A DNA stretch of 64,000 nucleotides. Origin: Marinomonas fungiae. GTDB lineage: Bacteria; Pseudomonadota; Gammaproteobacteria; Pseudomonadales; Marinomonadaceae. The DNA is taken from the NCBI RefSeq assembly GCF_001418205.1, contig NZ_LIQF01000001.1, positions 490,838 to 554,837 on the forward strand, read 5' to 3'. The notes beneath the pieces were generated by a model, which saw only the letters and a program-made list of their open reading frames with translations, made no database searches and was not told the origin of the DNA. The translations under genes and the position numbers were made by a program. The first letter of the stretch is position 1; every line of letters begins with the position of its first letter. Positions 9,731-18,386 of this stretch are shown here, in pieces.

Positions 9731-10171
9731 TTATTCAAGATTTTTTAAAAGTGCGTCAACACGCTCTGGGTGTAATGCTACTTTAGCGCGTAGGGAGGGA
9801 TATTTAGCATCGACTGCCGCCTTGTTGATCGGGTTACCAACTTGAATCACACCCACCATCCCCATCATCAAATGGGGCGGACAGTAATAAAGGTTAATCC
9901 CCTCATGATCAAGGGAAATCTGGTAAGTCTCGTTCAGTTTTGAAGACCAAGCGTCCTGCCCATCGGCTGTCACATAAGATTTGACATGATGTCCTGACTG
10001 AGTCGGGACGAAAGTTACCGTATCCCCTACTTGCGCTTGAATAAAGTCGGGCTCAAACACCATTGGGCCCTTTTCACCGTAGCTCAGCATCTTAATCTGC
10101 CAATCTTTGGCTTGTGTATTGAGCGACACTGTAAGTGCCCATAATGTCATGAGAACAAACTTAAAGGGCAT
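9731..10171 (-). CDS. pseudoazurin-like cupredoxin
   Basis: Periplasmic type-1 copper protein of 146 residues that should carry single electrons. A signal peptide (about 1-21) precedes the plastocyanin/azurin fold. The four expected copper ligands are present with pseudoazurin spacing: His61 in SGHHV, then Cys97, His100 and Met105 in YYCPPHLMMGM. MVFEPDFIQAQVGDTVTF is also typical of pseudoazurin. The start lies inside the 3' end of the ATPase gene (11-bp overlap) with AGGAAA upstream, so it is truly part of this transporter operon. Pseudoazurins usually donate electrons to nitrite or nitrous oxide reductases; none is in this window. Confidence 0.92.
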   Translation of the reverse strand: MPFKFVLMTLWALTVSLNTQAKDWQIKMLSYGEKGPMVFEPDFIQAQVGDTVTFVPTQSGHHVKSYVTADGQDAWSSKLNETYQISLDHEGINLYYCPPHLMMGMVGVIQVGNPINKAAVDAKYPSLRAKVALHPERVDALLKNLE

Positions 10172-10994
10172 GCGCTTTTCCTGCCGAAGATCCCGACAAA
10201 GATTCTTTCATGGTCATAAACGCATTAGCTCCGCGTCGTTGAGTACGAATAAATGGCACACCTAAGCTGTCCAATTGCACATCGGCCTTAACGCCATACA
10301 CCTCTTCTAGCATCTGCGGCGTAATCACCTCTCTTGGTGTACCTTGGGCAACCACTTTCCCACCTTTAAGCACCAACAAATTGTCGGCGTATTGAGCGGC
10401 TAAGTTTAGGTCATGAAGAATCATCAAAGACACCCAGCCTTTATGCTTGGTTTGTTGGTCTAAGTGATCTAAGAGCACCTGTTGAAAATGCAAATCCAAC
10501 GCACTGACAGGCTCGTCCAGCATCAAGATCTCAGGTTTACGCATCAGAGCCTGGGCAAACAAAATCATCTGACATTGACCACCACTTAAGGTTCGCACAT
10601 CGCGGTTGGCGAGATGTAATAAACCGATTTGATCCAGTGCCTGTAACGCTTCTTCTAGCAAGCTATCACTAAGTTTCAGTGACAAGGCATTTAATTGTCC
10701 TAATAAGACGACCTCTAATACGCTTAAACCTACATCCAAGCGGATATCTTGCGGCATATAACCAAACTTCTGACGCCATTGTGGCAAGGTCGCTTTGCTC
10801 AGCACGTGCTCATTAAACTGCACGTCACCCGCTTGCGGTTTTACATCCCCAAACAACATCTTTAACAAAGTACTCTTGCCGGTGCCATTTGGTCCAATGA
10901 TGACATGGGTTTTGCCTGCTTCAAGAGAGAAGCTCATGTTATCAGCCAGCACTAAATCATCGTACGCTAACGAAATATCTCTTACCTGTAACAT
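10161..10994 (-). CDS. ABC transporter ATP-binding protein, FecE/BtuD-type
   Basis: Cytoplasmic ATPase of an iron-siderophore, haem or cobalamin importer, 277 residues. Walker A GPNGTGKST lies near residues 34-42, the ABC signature LSGGQ near 137 and Walker B LMLDEP near 156-161, followed by the switch histidine in MILHDLN. It starts two bases after the permease stop with GAGG upstream, and its end overlaps the cupredoxin gene. The C-terminal 35 residues extend past the usual fold. Substrate cannot be read from the ATPase. Confidence 0.93.
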   Translation of the reverse strand: MLQVRDISLAYDDLVLADNMSFSLEAGKTHVIIGPNGTGKSTLLKMLFGDVKPQAGDVQFNEHVLSKATLPQWRQKFGYMPQDIRLDVGLSVLEVVLLGQLNALSLKLSDSLLEEALQALDQIGLLHLANRDVRTLSGGQCQMILFAQALMRKPEILMLDEPVSALDLHFQQVLLDHLDQQTKHKGWVSLMILHDLNLAAQYADNLLVLKGGKVVAQGTPREVITPQMLEEVYGVKADVQLDSLGVPFIRTQRRGANAFMTMKESLSGSSAGKAHAL

Positions 10995-10996
10995 GC

Positions 10997-12130
10997 TTAG
11001 CGCCTCTTACCGATAATCAACCAAAAGAAGAATGGAACCCCAATGATAGCAGTGACAATACCTATCGGGAATAATGCCCCTGGTACAATCACTTTGGACA
11101 GTACCGAGGCACTGGAGAGTAAAAACGCGCCAACTACAAAAGACAGGGGTAAGAAGTAACGCTGGTCTTCGCCAACCAACATACGTGCAATATTAGGTGC
11201 GACAATGCCAATGAAACCGATAATGCCAACAAAGCTGGTGGCTGTCGCTGTCATGATCGCCACGAGAATTAAAGTTTTTAGACGCAAGCGAGTTACATTT
11301 ACCCCTAAGCTTTTAGCGCGTTCCTCGCCTAAGCGCAATGCGGTCAATTTCCAAGCATCTTTCATTAGAATTAGCACACACACACCGGTCACTAATGCTG
11401 TAATCGACACATTGGTCCAAGTGGCTTTGGTCAAACTACCGAACAGCCAAAATAGAATCTGCTGGCTTAATTCTGGAGACGAAACAAACTGCACCAATGA
11501 CAATAGCGATTGGAATAAGAACAGCAGTGCAATACCGGCCAAGATCAATTGCCCAGATGAGATATGGCGCATCATCGCTAAGCCAAATAATAAGCTTGCC
11601 GAGAACATGCAACACACAAAGGCCCCGATTGGCACAGCTATTTCAGAACTCAAGCCTAACGAGCCAACATACAGCATGAGCGCCGCACCAAAGCCAGCCG
11701 CCGCGGCCATACCGAGGGTGTAAGGACTTGCCATGGGGTTATTGAGCAACGTCTGCATTTCAGCGCCCCCCACCCCTAACGATCCTCCGACGACCAGCGC
11801 CATGAGAGCTATCGGTAAACGCAAGTTCGTTACAATCACTTCTGTTGTCCGCGAAACCTCTACCGGCAATCCAACCCAATTTAACAGCGCCTGGAGTACC
11901 TCATTCAAACTAAGCAATGATGGGCCAGTCGCAATATCAAAAATAAATGAAATAAGCAGTAGAGCAAGTAGTGCAACCAAGACTAGCCAGCGACGTTTTT
12001 CATGACGTCGTTGGGTTTCAAGTGCCTCAGCGATCATAGTAGATGTTTGCATGTACAGTGGGTCTAAATCATAAAGTTGCCAAGCATCGCGTTGGCAAAG
12101 GTTAAAAACAGGATTTCGTTGATTACTCAT
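10997..12130 (-). CDS. FecCD-family ABC transporter permease
   Basis: Membrane subunit of a metal-chelate importer, 377 residues. About 45 cytosolic residues precede the first helix (RRWLVLVALLALLLIS), then roughly ten helices. FecCD motifs include LRLPIALMALVVGGSLGVGGAEMQ, NPMASPYTLGMAAAAGFGA and the C-terminal GFIGIVAPNIARMLVG. I chose the ATG at 12130 over an in-frame TTG at 12139. Neither has a strong ribosome site. A Fur-like palindrome sits 15-33 bp upstream. It heads the operon with ATPase, cupredoxin and MFS genes. Confidence 0.93.
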   Translation of the reverse strand: MSNQRNPVFNLCQRDAWQLYDLDPLYMQTSTMIAEALETQRRHEKRRWLVLVALLALLLISFIFDIATGPSLLSLNEVLQALLNWVGLPVEVSRTTEVIVTNLRLPIALMALVVGGSLGVGGAEMQTLLNNPMASPYTLGMAAAAGFGAALMLYVGSLGLSSEIAVPIGAFVCCMFSASLLFGLAMMRHISSGQLILAGIALLFLFQSLLSLVQFVSSPELSQQILFWLFGSLTKATWTNVSITALVTGVCVLILMKDAWKLTALRLGEERAKSLGVNVTRLRLKTLILVAIMTATATSFVGIIGFIGIVAPNIARMLVGEDQRYFLPLSFVVGAFLLSSASVLSKVIVPGALFPIGIVTAIIGVPFFFWLIIGKRR

Positions 12131-12144
12131 CGAAATCAAATGAT

Positions 12145-12163
12145 AATGATTTGCGAAATCATT
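12145..12163. promoter_or_regulatory. candidate Fur box between divergent ABC transporter genes
   Basis: A perfect palindrome, AATGATTT-GCG-AAATCATT, overlaps GATAATGAT at 12142-12150. The 19-mer at 12142-12160 matches the Fur consensus at 13 of 19 positions by my count. It lies just upstream of the permease start and 90 bp from the divergent binding-protein gene, the right place to repress both under iron-replete conditions. Confidence 0.55.
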
Positions 12164-12252
12164 TTATGTAACTATAGAATAGCTCTCAAGGGCTTATTGC
12201 AATAATTAGTGCAATGGAGCTGTTTTTCATCGACTTCTCTTAGGATAACTCT

Positions 12253-13338
12253 ATGCTGCCTAAAATTTTGGCCTTAACATCTCTTGTTTTTGCAACCAGC
12301 GCCAGCTTCGCCCAAGATGTGACCATTACCGATGTACTTGATCGCCAAGTCACTTTTGATGCGCCTGCACAGCGGGTGGTGGTCGGTTTTTACCCAGAAG
12401 ATTACATGGCGATTGGTACCGAAGCAGCCTACGATCATGTGGTTGGAATGTCCAAGTACATCTGGCAAGCACGCCCAGCCAATTGGGATATGTATGTTGC
12501 CCACCGCCCCTCTTTGGATGAAATTCCTGGCATCGGACGTGTTGACACCAAGACTTTTTCAGTCGAAAAGGTCATCAGCTTAAATCCTGATTTGGTTATG
12601 CTGGCCGACTGGCAATACAAGGGGCTAGGCAGTGACGTTGAGCGCCTTGAGGCTGCAGGCATCCCTGTTATCGTCGTAGATTACAACGAGCAAACCCTTG
12701 AGCGTCACGTAAAAAGCACCGAAATCATTGGCGTCATCACGGGCCAAGAAGAGCGCGCTAAAATCATTGCTGACGAATATGCGCAAAACTTACATATGAT
12801 TCAAGAGCGCCTCGAACAAGCCAACCTACCTAAACCGAGTGTTTACACTGAATACGGCGCCTCTGGGGTCAATGAAGTTGGCTACACTTTCGGTAAAAAC
12901 ATGTGGGGAGCGATCTCCACCATGGCCGGTGGTGATAATATCTCAGCGCCTTATGTTGAATGGTGGGGCAAGCTAAACCCTGAGCAAATTCTAGCGGCTG
13001 ACCCAGACGTGATCGTTATGACAGGCTATGAAAGCAGTACCAGTGAAGACGGCATGATGATGGGACAAAATGTGACACAAGAAGACGCGCAGCAACGCTT
13101 AGAAGGCTTCAAGCAACGCACTGGCTGGTCAACGTTAAACGCGGTAAAAAATGATCGTATGTACGCCGCTTATCACGGTGCAGTCCGCTCTATTCTTGAT
13201 GGCGCTATGATTCAGTTCTACGCTAAAGCGCTTTACCCTGAGCTATTCAAAGATCTTGACCCACAAGCGGCTTACCTTGAGTTCTACAAGAAGTATTTGC
13301 CCGTTACCCCAAGTGGCACCTTTGTTTTAGGACTATAA
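12253..13338 (+). CDS. periplasmic iron/haem-type ABC substrate-binding protein
   Basis: Binding protein of 361 residues with a signal peptide (about 1-20, ending SFA). It shows the cluster 8 (FecB/BtuF-like) pattern: an early domain with QRVVVGFYPEDYMAIG, NPDLVMLADWQY before the linking helix, and a second lobe with NPEQILAADPDVIVMTGYE. AGGA precedes the ATG. It is transcribed away from its permease and ATPase genes across the shared Fur-like palindrome. The ligand is probably a ferric chelate or haem. It ends at its own terminator, so the downstream esterase gene is likely separate. Confidence 0.9.
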   Translation: MLPKILALTSLVFATSASFAQDVTITDVLDRQVTFDAPAQRVVVGFYPEDYMAIGTEAAYDHVVGMSKYIWQARPANWDMYVAHRPSLDEIPGIGRVDTKTFSVEKVISLNPDLVMLADWQYKGLGSDVERLEAAGIPVIVVDYNEQTLERHVKSTEIIGVITGQEERAKIIADEYAQNLHMIQERLEQANLPKPSVYTEYGASGVNEVGYTFGKNMWGAISTMAGGDNISAPYVEWWGKLNPEQILAADPDVIVMTGYESSTSEDGMMMGQNVTQEDAQQRLEGFKQRTGWSTLNAVKNDRMYAAYHGAVRSILDGAMIQFYAKALYPELFKDLDPQAAYLEFYKKYLPVTPSGTFVLGL

Positions 13339-13345
13339 ATTAATT

Positions 13346-13380
13346 GGCGCTGAGCCCTAATTGTTCAGCGCCTTTTCTTT
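13346..13380 (+). terminator. terminator of the binding-protein gene
   Basis: An 8-bp stem (13346-13353 with 13365-13372) is followed by a T-rich tract. Confidence 0.75.
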
Positions 13381-13506
13381 TAGAAGCCACTGCTAATGGC
13401 TCAAAAGTCATCCGCTGTCATCATTTCGACATGCAAATCACACGTAACTGAAAACATCTCACGCTAAGTTAGTTCGAATTTTGATAACTTATCTTTGGAG
13501 ATATTC

Positions 13507-15681
13507 ATGTTAAGAACGATTTTCCGCCGCACACTGTTAGCTGGCTGCCTTGCAGGCGTAAGTCTGGTGGCACAAGCAGACTCTTTCAATCGTATTGCTA
13601 GTTTCCCTGTCACTAAAAATCTTGGCAACCAAGCGCTTGAAACAATCACATCAGCCGAAATCATTACGGCCACAGCGGATGGTCATACCCTAATCTATTC
13701 CGATAGCCCTCGCGGTGGCATTGGCTTTATCGATATCAAACAAGCAAACCAACCTAAAGCACTGGGCTTTTTAGATCTAAAGGGTGAACCAACGTCAGTC
13801 GCCAGTGTTGGTCAATGGGTCGTTGCAGGGGTCAACACTTCCGAAAGTTACACCAATCCAAGCGGCTACCTTGCCATTGCTAATGTTGCTTCGCAGAAAG
13901 TCATGCAGCGATGTGATTTAGGTGGTCAACCTGACTCTGTCGCTGTGTCAAAAGATGGCCGCTACATCGCTGTTGCCATTGAAAACGAACGGGATGAAGA
14001 GCTAAACGATGGTGCCTTGCCACAAATGCCAGCCGGCTACGTGGTCATTATCGAGTTCGACCAAGCTACTGGAGAATGCAAGAAAACCCACAATATCTCT
14101 TTAACAGGTCTGGCGGACATCGCACCAAGTGATCCAGAGCCTGAATTCGTTGCGTTCAACGACAACAATGAAGTGGTTGTCACTCTACAAGAAAACAATC
14201 ACATCGTAGTCATCAATGCTGAGCAAGCCAAAGTAATGCAACACTTCTCTGCCGGCACCGTAAATCTCTCGCAAATCGATGTCAAAAAAGATGGCGCATT
14301 GACCTTTACTGCATCGCAATCTAATGTAAAACGTGAGCCTGATGCGGTGAAATGGCTAGACAATGATCGCTTTGTCATTGCCAATGAAGGCGATTATCAA
14401 GGTGGGGCTCGTGGTTTTACCATCTTTAATAAAAAAGGCGACGTTCTGTTTGAAAGCGGTGCCCGCTTTGAGCATGAAGTGATTCGTGTCGGCCATTACC
14501 CAGAAAAACGCTCAGGTAAAAAAGGCGCAGAACCAGAAGGCCTAGAAGTGGCAACATTCAACGGTCAAACCTACATCTTCGTTATGTCTGAACGTGGTTC
14601 TGTGATGGCCGTGTACAAAGATACCGGCGCTGAGCCTGAATTCGTGCAAATGCTACCATCAGGTATTGCACCGGAATCCGCAATAGCCATCCCTGGCCGT
14701 CATTTGATCGCCACCGCAAACGAAGCAGACTTGGTTAAAGACGGTGGTCCTCGTTCTCATGTGATGTTGTACCAGCTTGAAAACAAGGCACCCGCCTACC
14801 CGCAAATACGTTCAAACTTAGACGCACAAGGTGCTCCAATTGGTTGGGGAGCTTTGTCTGGCTTAGCCGCGGATCAGAAACAAGCCGGTAAACTGTACGC
14901 CATCAGCGATAGCTTCTACTCCAATCAGCCAGCAATCTTTACTATTGATGCTACCAAATCGCCTGCTCAGATCACTGAAAAGCTCGTCGTTACCCGCGAT
15001 GGCAAACCAGCTGAAAAACTAGACCTAGAAGGTATCGTAGTGGACCCACAAGGTGGTTTCTGGCTGGCATCAGAAGGCAATGAGAAGAAAGAAGTACCGC
15101 ATGCGCTGTACCACGTGACAGCAACAGGTGAGATTGATCAAACCATTGATTTCCCTGCTGAACTGCTAAAAAACCAAGAGCGTTTTGGCGCCGAAGGCAT
15201 CACGCTAGTAGACCATACGCTATGGGTTGCTATTCAACGTCCTTGGAAAGATGACGCCAAAGATCAAACCAAACTACTGGCTTACGATCTCGTATCGAAA
15301 CAATGGAGCGCAGCACATTATCCGCTTGAGAAAGCTGAAAACGGCTGGATGGGCTTGTCTGAAATTACCGCTCACAACGGCAGCCTGTACGTAATTGAAC
15401 GTGATAATCAGCTCGCTGAAGCAGCCAAAGTGAAACGCCTTTACAAAGTGGATTTAGCGAACGTCAAAACAGCTGCCCTTGGCGAAAGTCTACCAACATT
15501 AAGTAAACACTTGGTCTATGACTTTATACCCGAGTTAAAAGCTCAAAACGGCATCGTGGTGGACAAAATTGAAGGCTTTACCATTGATGCGAGCAATACA
15601 GGTTATGCGGTAACGGATAACGATGGCGTCGACGACAGCACGGGTGAAACTTTCTTCTTTAAAGTCGGCGAGTTCAAGTAA
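13507..15681 (+). CDS. secreted esterase-like/phytase-like beta-propeller protein
   Basis: Exported protein of 724 residues. The start at 13507 is preferred to a TTG at 13495 because GGAG lies six bases before it and a signal peptide begins there (MLRTIFRRTLLAGCLAGVSL, cleavage after AQA). The N-terminal half has repeat-propeller features (GQPDSVAVSKDGRYIAVAIEN; WLDNDRFVIANEGDYQGG). The C-terminal half resembles the family called esterase-like activity of phytase: GWGALSGLAADQ, KLDLEGIVVDPQGGFWLASEG, ERFGAEGITL, GWMGLSEITAHNGSLYVIERDNQ and a final KIEGFTIDASNTGYAVTDNDGVDDSTGE. It may release phosphate or sugar phosphates outside the cell; substrate unknown. It ends at a strong terminator. Confidence 0.85.
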   Translation: MLRTIFRRTLLAGCLAGVSLVAQADSFNRIASFPVTKNLGNQALETITSAEIITATADGHTLIYSDSPRGGIGFIDIKQANQPKALGFLDLKGEPTSVASVGQWVVAGVNTSESYTNPSGYLAIANVASQKVMQRCDLGGQPDSVAVSKDGRYIAVAIENERDEELNDGALPQMPAGYVVIIEFDQATGECKKTHNISLTGLADIAPSDPEPEFVAFNDNNEVVVTLQENNHIVVINAEQAKVMQHFSAGTVNLSQIDVKKDGALTFTASQSNVKREPDAVKWLDNDRFVIANEGDYQGGARGFTIFNKKGDVLFESGARFEHEVIRVGHYPEKRSGKKGAEPEGLEVATFNGQTYIFVMSERGSVMAVYKDTGAEPEFVQMLPSGIAPESAIAIPGRHLIATANEADLVKDGGPRSHVMLYQLENKAPAYPQIRSNLDAQGAPIGWGALSGLAADQKQAGKLYAISDSFYSNQPAIFTIDATKSPAQITEKLVVTRDGKPAEKLDLEGIVVDPQGGFWLASEGNEKKEVPHALYHVTATGEIDQTIDFPAELLKNQERFGAEGITLVDHTLWVAIQRPWKDDAKDQTKLLAYDLVSKQWSAAHYPLEKAENGWMGLSEITAHNGSLYVIERDNQLAEAAKVKRLYKVDLANVKTAALGESLPTLSKHLVYDFIPELKAQNGIVVDKIEGFTIDASNTGYAVTDNDGVDDSTGETFFFKVGEFK

Positions 15682-15701
15682 GCAGCAATCTGTTTTACAA
15701 A

Positions 15702-15731
15702 AAAAACGGCGCTATTACGCGCCGTTTTTAT
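15702..15731. terminator. bidirectional terminator
   Basis: An 11-bp stem (15702-15712 with 15719-15729) with A- and T-runs lies between the phytase-like gene and the convergent DUF2789 gene. Confidence 0.87.
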
Positions 15732-15739
15732 TTAAATGA

Positions 15740-15973
15740 CTAAGCTCTCAACATAACGTCTAATTGATCAACCACCTCTGACCAATCCGCATCATCCGCT
15801 TTCATCTGCTTCAATGCCGTTGCTTGCGCTTCTGTCCAAATTGGCGCATCCCAAAGGTTAACATGACTTGGAATCGGTGCTGAAGCGACGACAAATTTTT
15901 CAATGCCACGCTTGGTCCCATCTAATCCCAACTGCTCAAAGAGTGCGTTAATTGAGTGAACCTGAGTTTCCAT
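15740..15973 (-). CDS. DUF2789 family small protein
   Basis: A 77-residue acidic cytosolic protein. The family pattern is visible: HSINALFEQLGLD near the start, a central LWDAPIWTEAQA and the C-terminal DDADWSEVVDQLDVMLR. A near-perfect AAGGAGG lies upstream of the ATG, which argues that this short gene is real and well translated. The role of DUF2789 is not known. It is monocistronic. Confidence 0.85.
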   Translation of the reverse strand: METQVHSINALFEQLGLDGTKRGIEKFVVASAPIPSHVNLWDAPIWTEAQATALKQMKADDADWSEVVDQLDVMLRA

Positions 15974-16115
15974 ATGGGCCTCCTTAAAATGTTGATGAGA
16001 AAATCGCTGTCTTTTAAGACTAGATGAAGGGACTCCATTCCGCTATGTCGAACATCGTAAACAATATCCAGCTTTCGAGTACGTTCTTGATGAAAGATTG
16101 AAATAACTCTACGTC

Positions 16116-16141
16116 AAAAAACCGCGCTTATCAGCGCGGCT
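16116..16141 (-). terminator. terminator of the HBM chemoreceptor gene
   Basis: A GC-rich stem (16122-16128 with 16133-16139), read on the minus strand, is followed by a T-run (16116-16121). Confidence 0.82.
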
Positions 16142-16162
16142 CTTTCACATCGCACTCAGTTA

Positions 16163-18025
16163 TTAGAGCTTGAATCGCGAAATAACGTTTTCCAATTGAT
16201 GAGCCTGATCTGAAATATCATGGCTTGATTGCGAATTTAAGCGCACGGCGTCACTTGTATCCATGGTAATTTCACGGATCGTTACCACATTGCGATTAAT
16301 CTCATTTGCAGCAATAGATTGCTGTTGAATAGCGCTAGCCACAGAACGCGCCATGTCAGCAATATCATGCACTTCTTGCGTAATTCTACCTAACACATCC
16401 CCAATAACAGCTGACTCTTCACTGCTGCGTAAACCATCCTCGCTGCAATCTTTCATAATCATAACGATTCCTTGCGTGCGGCTTTGCAGAGCGTCAATGA
16501 TCTCTGAGATTTCCACTGTAGCATCGTGAGTACGGCTGGCTAAGGCACGCACTTCGTCTGCAACCACCGCAAAGCCACGTCCCTGCTCTCCAGCCCGAGC
16601 TGCTTCAATCGCGGCATTCAAGGCCAACAAGTTGGTTTGTTCAGCAATGTCTTGAATCACATTTAACATACTACCGATACTTTGACTCTGTTTCGCAAGC
16701 TCTTCCGCCGATTCCATCGCTCCGTCTAAACGAGAAGACAAATGCTGCACTCGACTCACCGCCTCTGTCACACGAACTTGGCCATCGGTGGCGCTCTGCT
16801 CGGTAGACTGAGTTTTATCGACGGCCACAGCCATATTTTGTGAAATGTCCTCAATGGTACTCACCAATTCAGATACCGAAGCGGCAACCATATCGGTTTC
16901 ATCGCGCTGACGTTCGGCATCGTTGGCAGTACGCTCAGCGGTTTGAGACAACTGTTGAGTCTGCTGATTCATATGCAATACTGAATCGTTGACAGATTGA
17001 ACGACCGCCTGAAAGCCATTCAACATCTGATTGGTGCTACGGGCGACATCTCCGATCTCATCGTTACCATCGTACTGAATACGCAGACTCAAATCTCTTG
17101 TACTGTCCACCTTAAGAACTGCCTCACGAATCAAAGCCAAGGGCCGATTGATTGAACGACTGATACGCCAAGCAATCAACGTAGCAATGATGGTCACCAA
17201 AGCAAAAACAACCGCCAAGGTGATTTCAATTTCTTGCAGCAAGACATCTGTTTGACGGCTCATGCCTTGTTTCATTGCCGCAAGCTTTTCTTCTGTTTGC
17301 TGAATCGTGCGGCGCATTTCGCCCATGATGCCTTGATCCGATGTCAGGCCGACAAGACGCTGTTGGTTAACGTAAGCATTAAAACTGGCTTGGTAAGCAT
17401 CAGCCAAATTTAAAAGGCGATCCTGCTCCGCAATTGAAATGCTGGCAGCTTGTATCTGCTGTTTTAACTGCTTTAAGGTATCAACAAAACGCTCTGGATA
17501 TTTGCTATCTAGGCGTAACATGAAATCCTTCTCATGGCGTCTAAGCTGCAACATACTCACCAAGATATCGGGCATCTCAAGTTGTTTCAATGCGCTTTCT
17601 ATATCATGCACTGCGCTACGAAGTTGACCTTCTAAGCCTTCATCCTGAGTCAGCCCCATGGTTTGCTTAGCACTCACCAGCGCTTTGAACTTGCGCTCAT
17701 ATTCCTGAAACAGTGGTAAGAGACCGGCGAAATGCTGGTTGTCGATGCCAATTTCTAGAAATAATCGATCCAGCGATTTTTGTTGGGCTGTAATGCGGTC
17801 TATGACTTCAGAAAAGCGCTCAACATACTTTAAATCTTCTCTTGCTAGAAAATCTTTCTCATGTCGACGTAGCAATAGCATTTCCGATTCTTGGCGTTGA
17901 GCGAGCTCCTTACCCACGATTAATTCTTTTAGTTTGATTTCAGCAAACAGGAATGCAATAACAAGGACGACCATAGCTGCAATGACAACACAGGTATTTA
18001 ATATGAGCTTTTGCTTAATTTGCAC
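16163..18025 (-). CDS. methyl-accepting chemotaxis protein with HBM sensor domain
   Basis: Chemoreceptor of 620 residues with a helical bimodular (HBM) periplasmic sensor. A helix lies at about 8-28. Two helical-bundle modules each carry the HBM signature RRHEKDF, near residues 53-59 and 163-169. A second helix (about 270-292), HAMP and a signalling domain with the [20 protein letters not shown] tip near residue 475 follow. Known HBM receptors such as Pseudomonas McpS bind TCA-cycle acids and related ligands, so an organic-acid role is plausible. The start is GTG with GAAGGT upstream. Confidence 0.93.
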   Translation of the reverse strand: MQIKQKLILNTCVVIAAMVVLVIAFLFAEIKLKELIVGKELAQRQESEMLLLRRHEKDFLAREDLKYVERFSEVIDRITAQQKSLDRLFLEIGIDNQHFAGLLPLFQEYERKFKALVSAKQTMGLTQDEGLEGQLRSAVHDIESALKQLEMPDILVSMLQLRRHEKDFMLRLDSKYPERFVDTLKQLKQQIQAASISIAEQDRLLNLADAYQASFNAYVNQQRLVGLTSDQGIMGEMRRTIQQTEEKLAAMKQGMSRQTDVLLQEIEITLAVVFALVTIIATLIAWRISRSINRPLALIREAVLKVDSTRDLSLRIQYDGNDEIGDVARSTNQMLNGFQAVVQSVNDSVLHMNQQTQQLSQTAERTANDAERQRDETDMVAASVSELVSTIEDISQNMAVAVDKTQSTEQSATDGQVRVTEAVSRVQHLSSRLDGAMESAEELAKQSQSIGSMLNVIQDIAEQTNLLALNAAIEAARAGEQGRGFAVVADEVRALASRTHDATVEISEIIDALQSRTQGIVMIMKDCSEDGLRSSEESAVIGDVLGRITQEVHDIADMARSVASAIQQQSIAANEINRNVVTIREITMDTSDAVRLNSQSSHDISDQAHQLENVISRFKL

Positions 18026-18386
18026 GGTTTGGTACCTTCAAGTTGGAAATGACTATCCTTGCTAGGCACTAAGATGGACTCCTAAGTTCCAAGTGTAGCA
18101 AAGACCGTAGATTTCGATAGCGAGACACCATATGAAGGTTTTGTGTCAGAAATGTTACAAACAATTTAATGGATATAAGTATAATTTATTCTTCCACAAT
18201 TGCCCTTCCAAACTAGAACGGCCTTTTATCATGACCACTTGCTCTTCTCTTGAAGGATGATTGCTGTTTTTTCTGGTACAAAACCAGATGGGGAAACTCG
18301 TTCAGTTTTTTCGTTACGATCAAGACGTCAATCATGGAAGGGATTCGAACTCAGTACTCAGTGAGTGCCGCTACTTAGCGGTGGCT
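18026..18386. other. intergenic region upstream of the HBM receptor and downstream of the HD-GYP gene
   Basis: 361 bp with no coding signal. The right side of 18120-18200 is AT-rich and probably carries the chemoreceptor promoter. At 18368-18381, just after the HD-GYP stop, a CCGCT/AGCGG hairpin without U-tract may be a weak terminator. Confidence 0.5.

Noticed and set aside
11205..11723. 172-residue plus-strand frame opposite the FecCD permease
   Set aside because: It is antisense to a gene with clear family motifs; low-complexity composition and no ribosome site.
18331..18360. TGGAAGGGATTCGAACTC, like the 3' part of a tRNA read on the minus strand
   Set aside because: The T-loop TTCGAAT is present, but the flanking stems do not pair and no acceptor or anticodon arm can be built. 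It is most likely chance.
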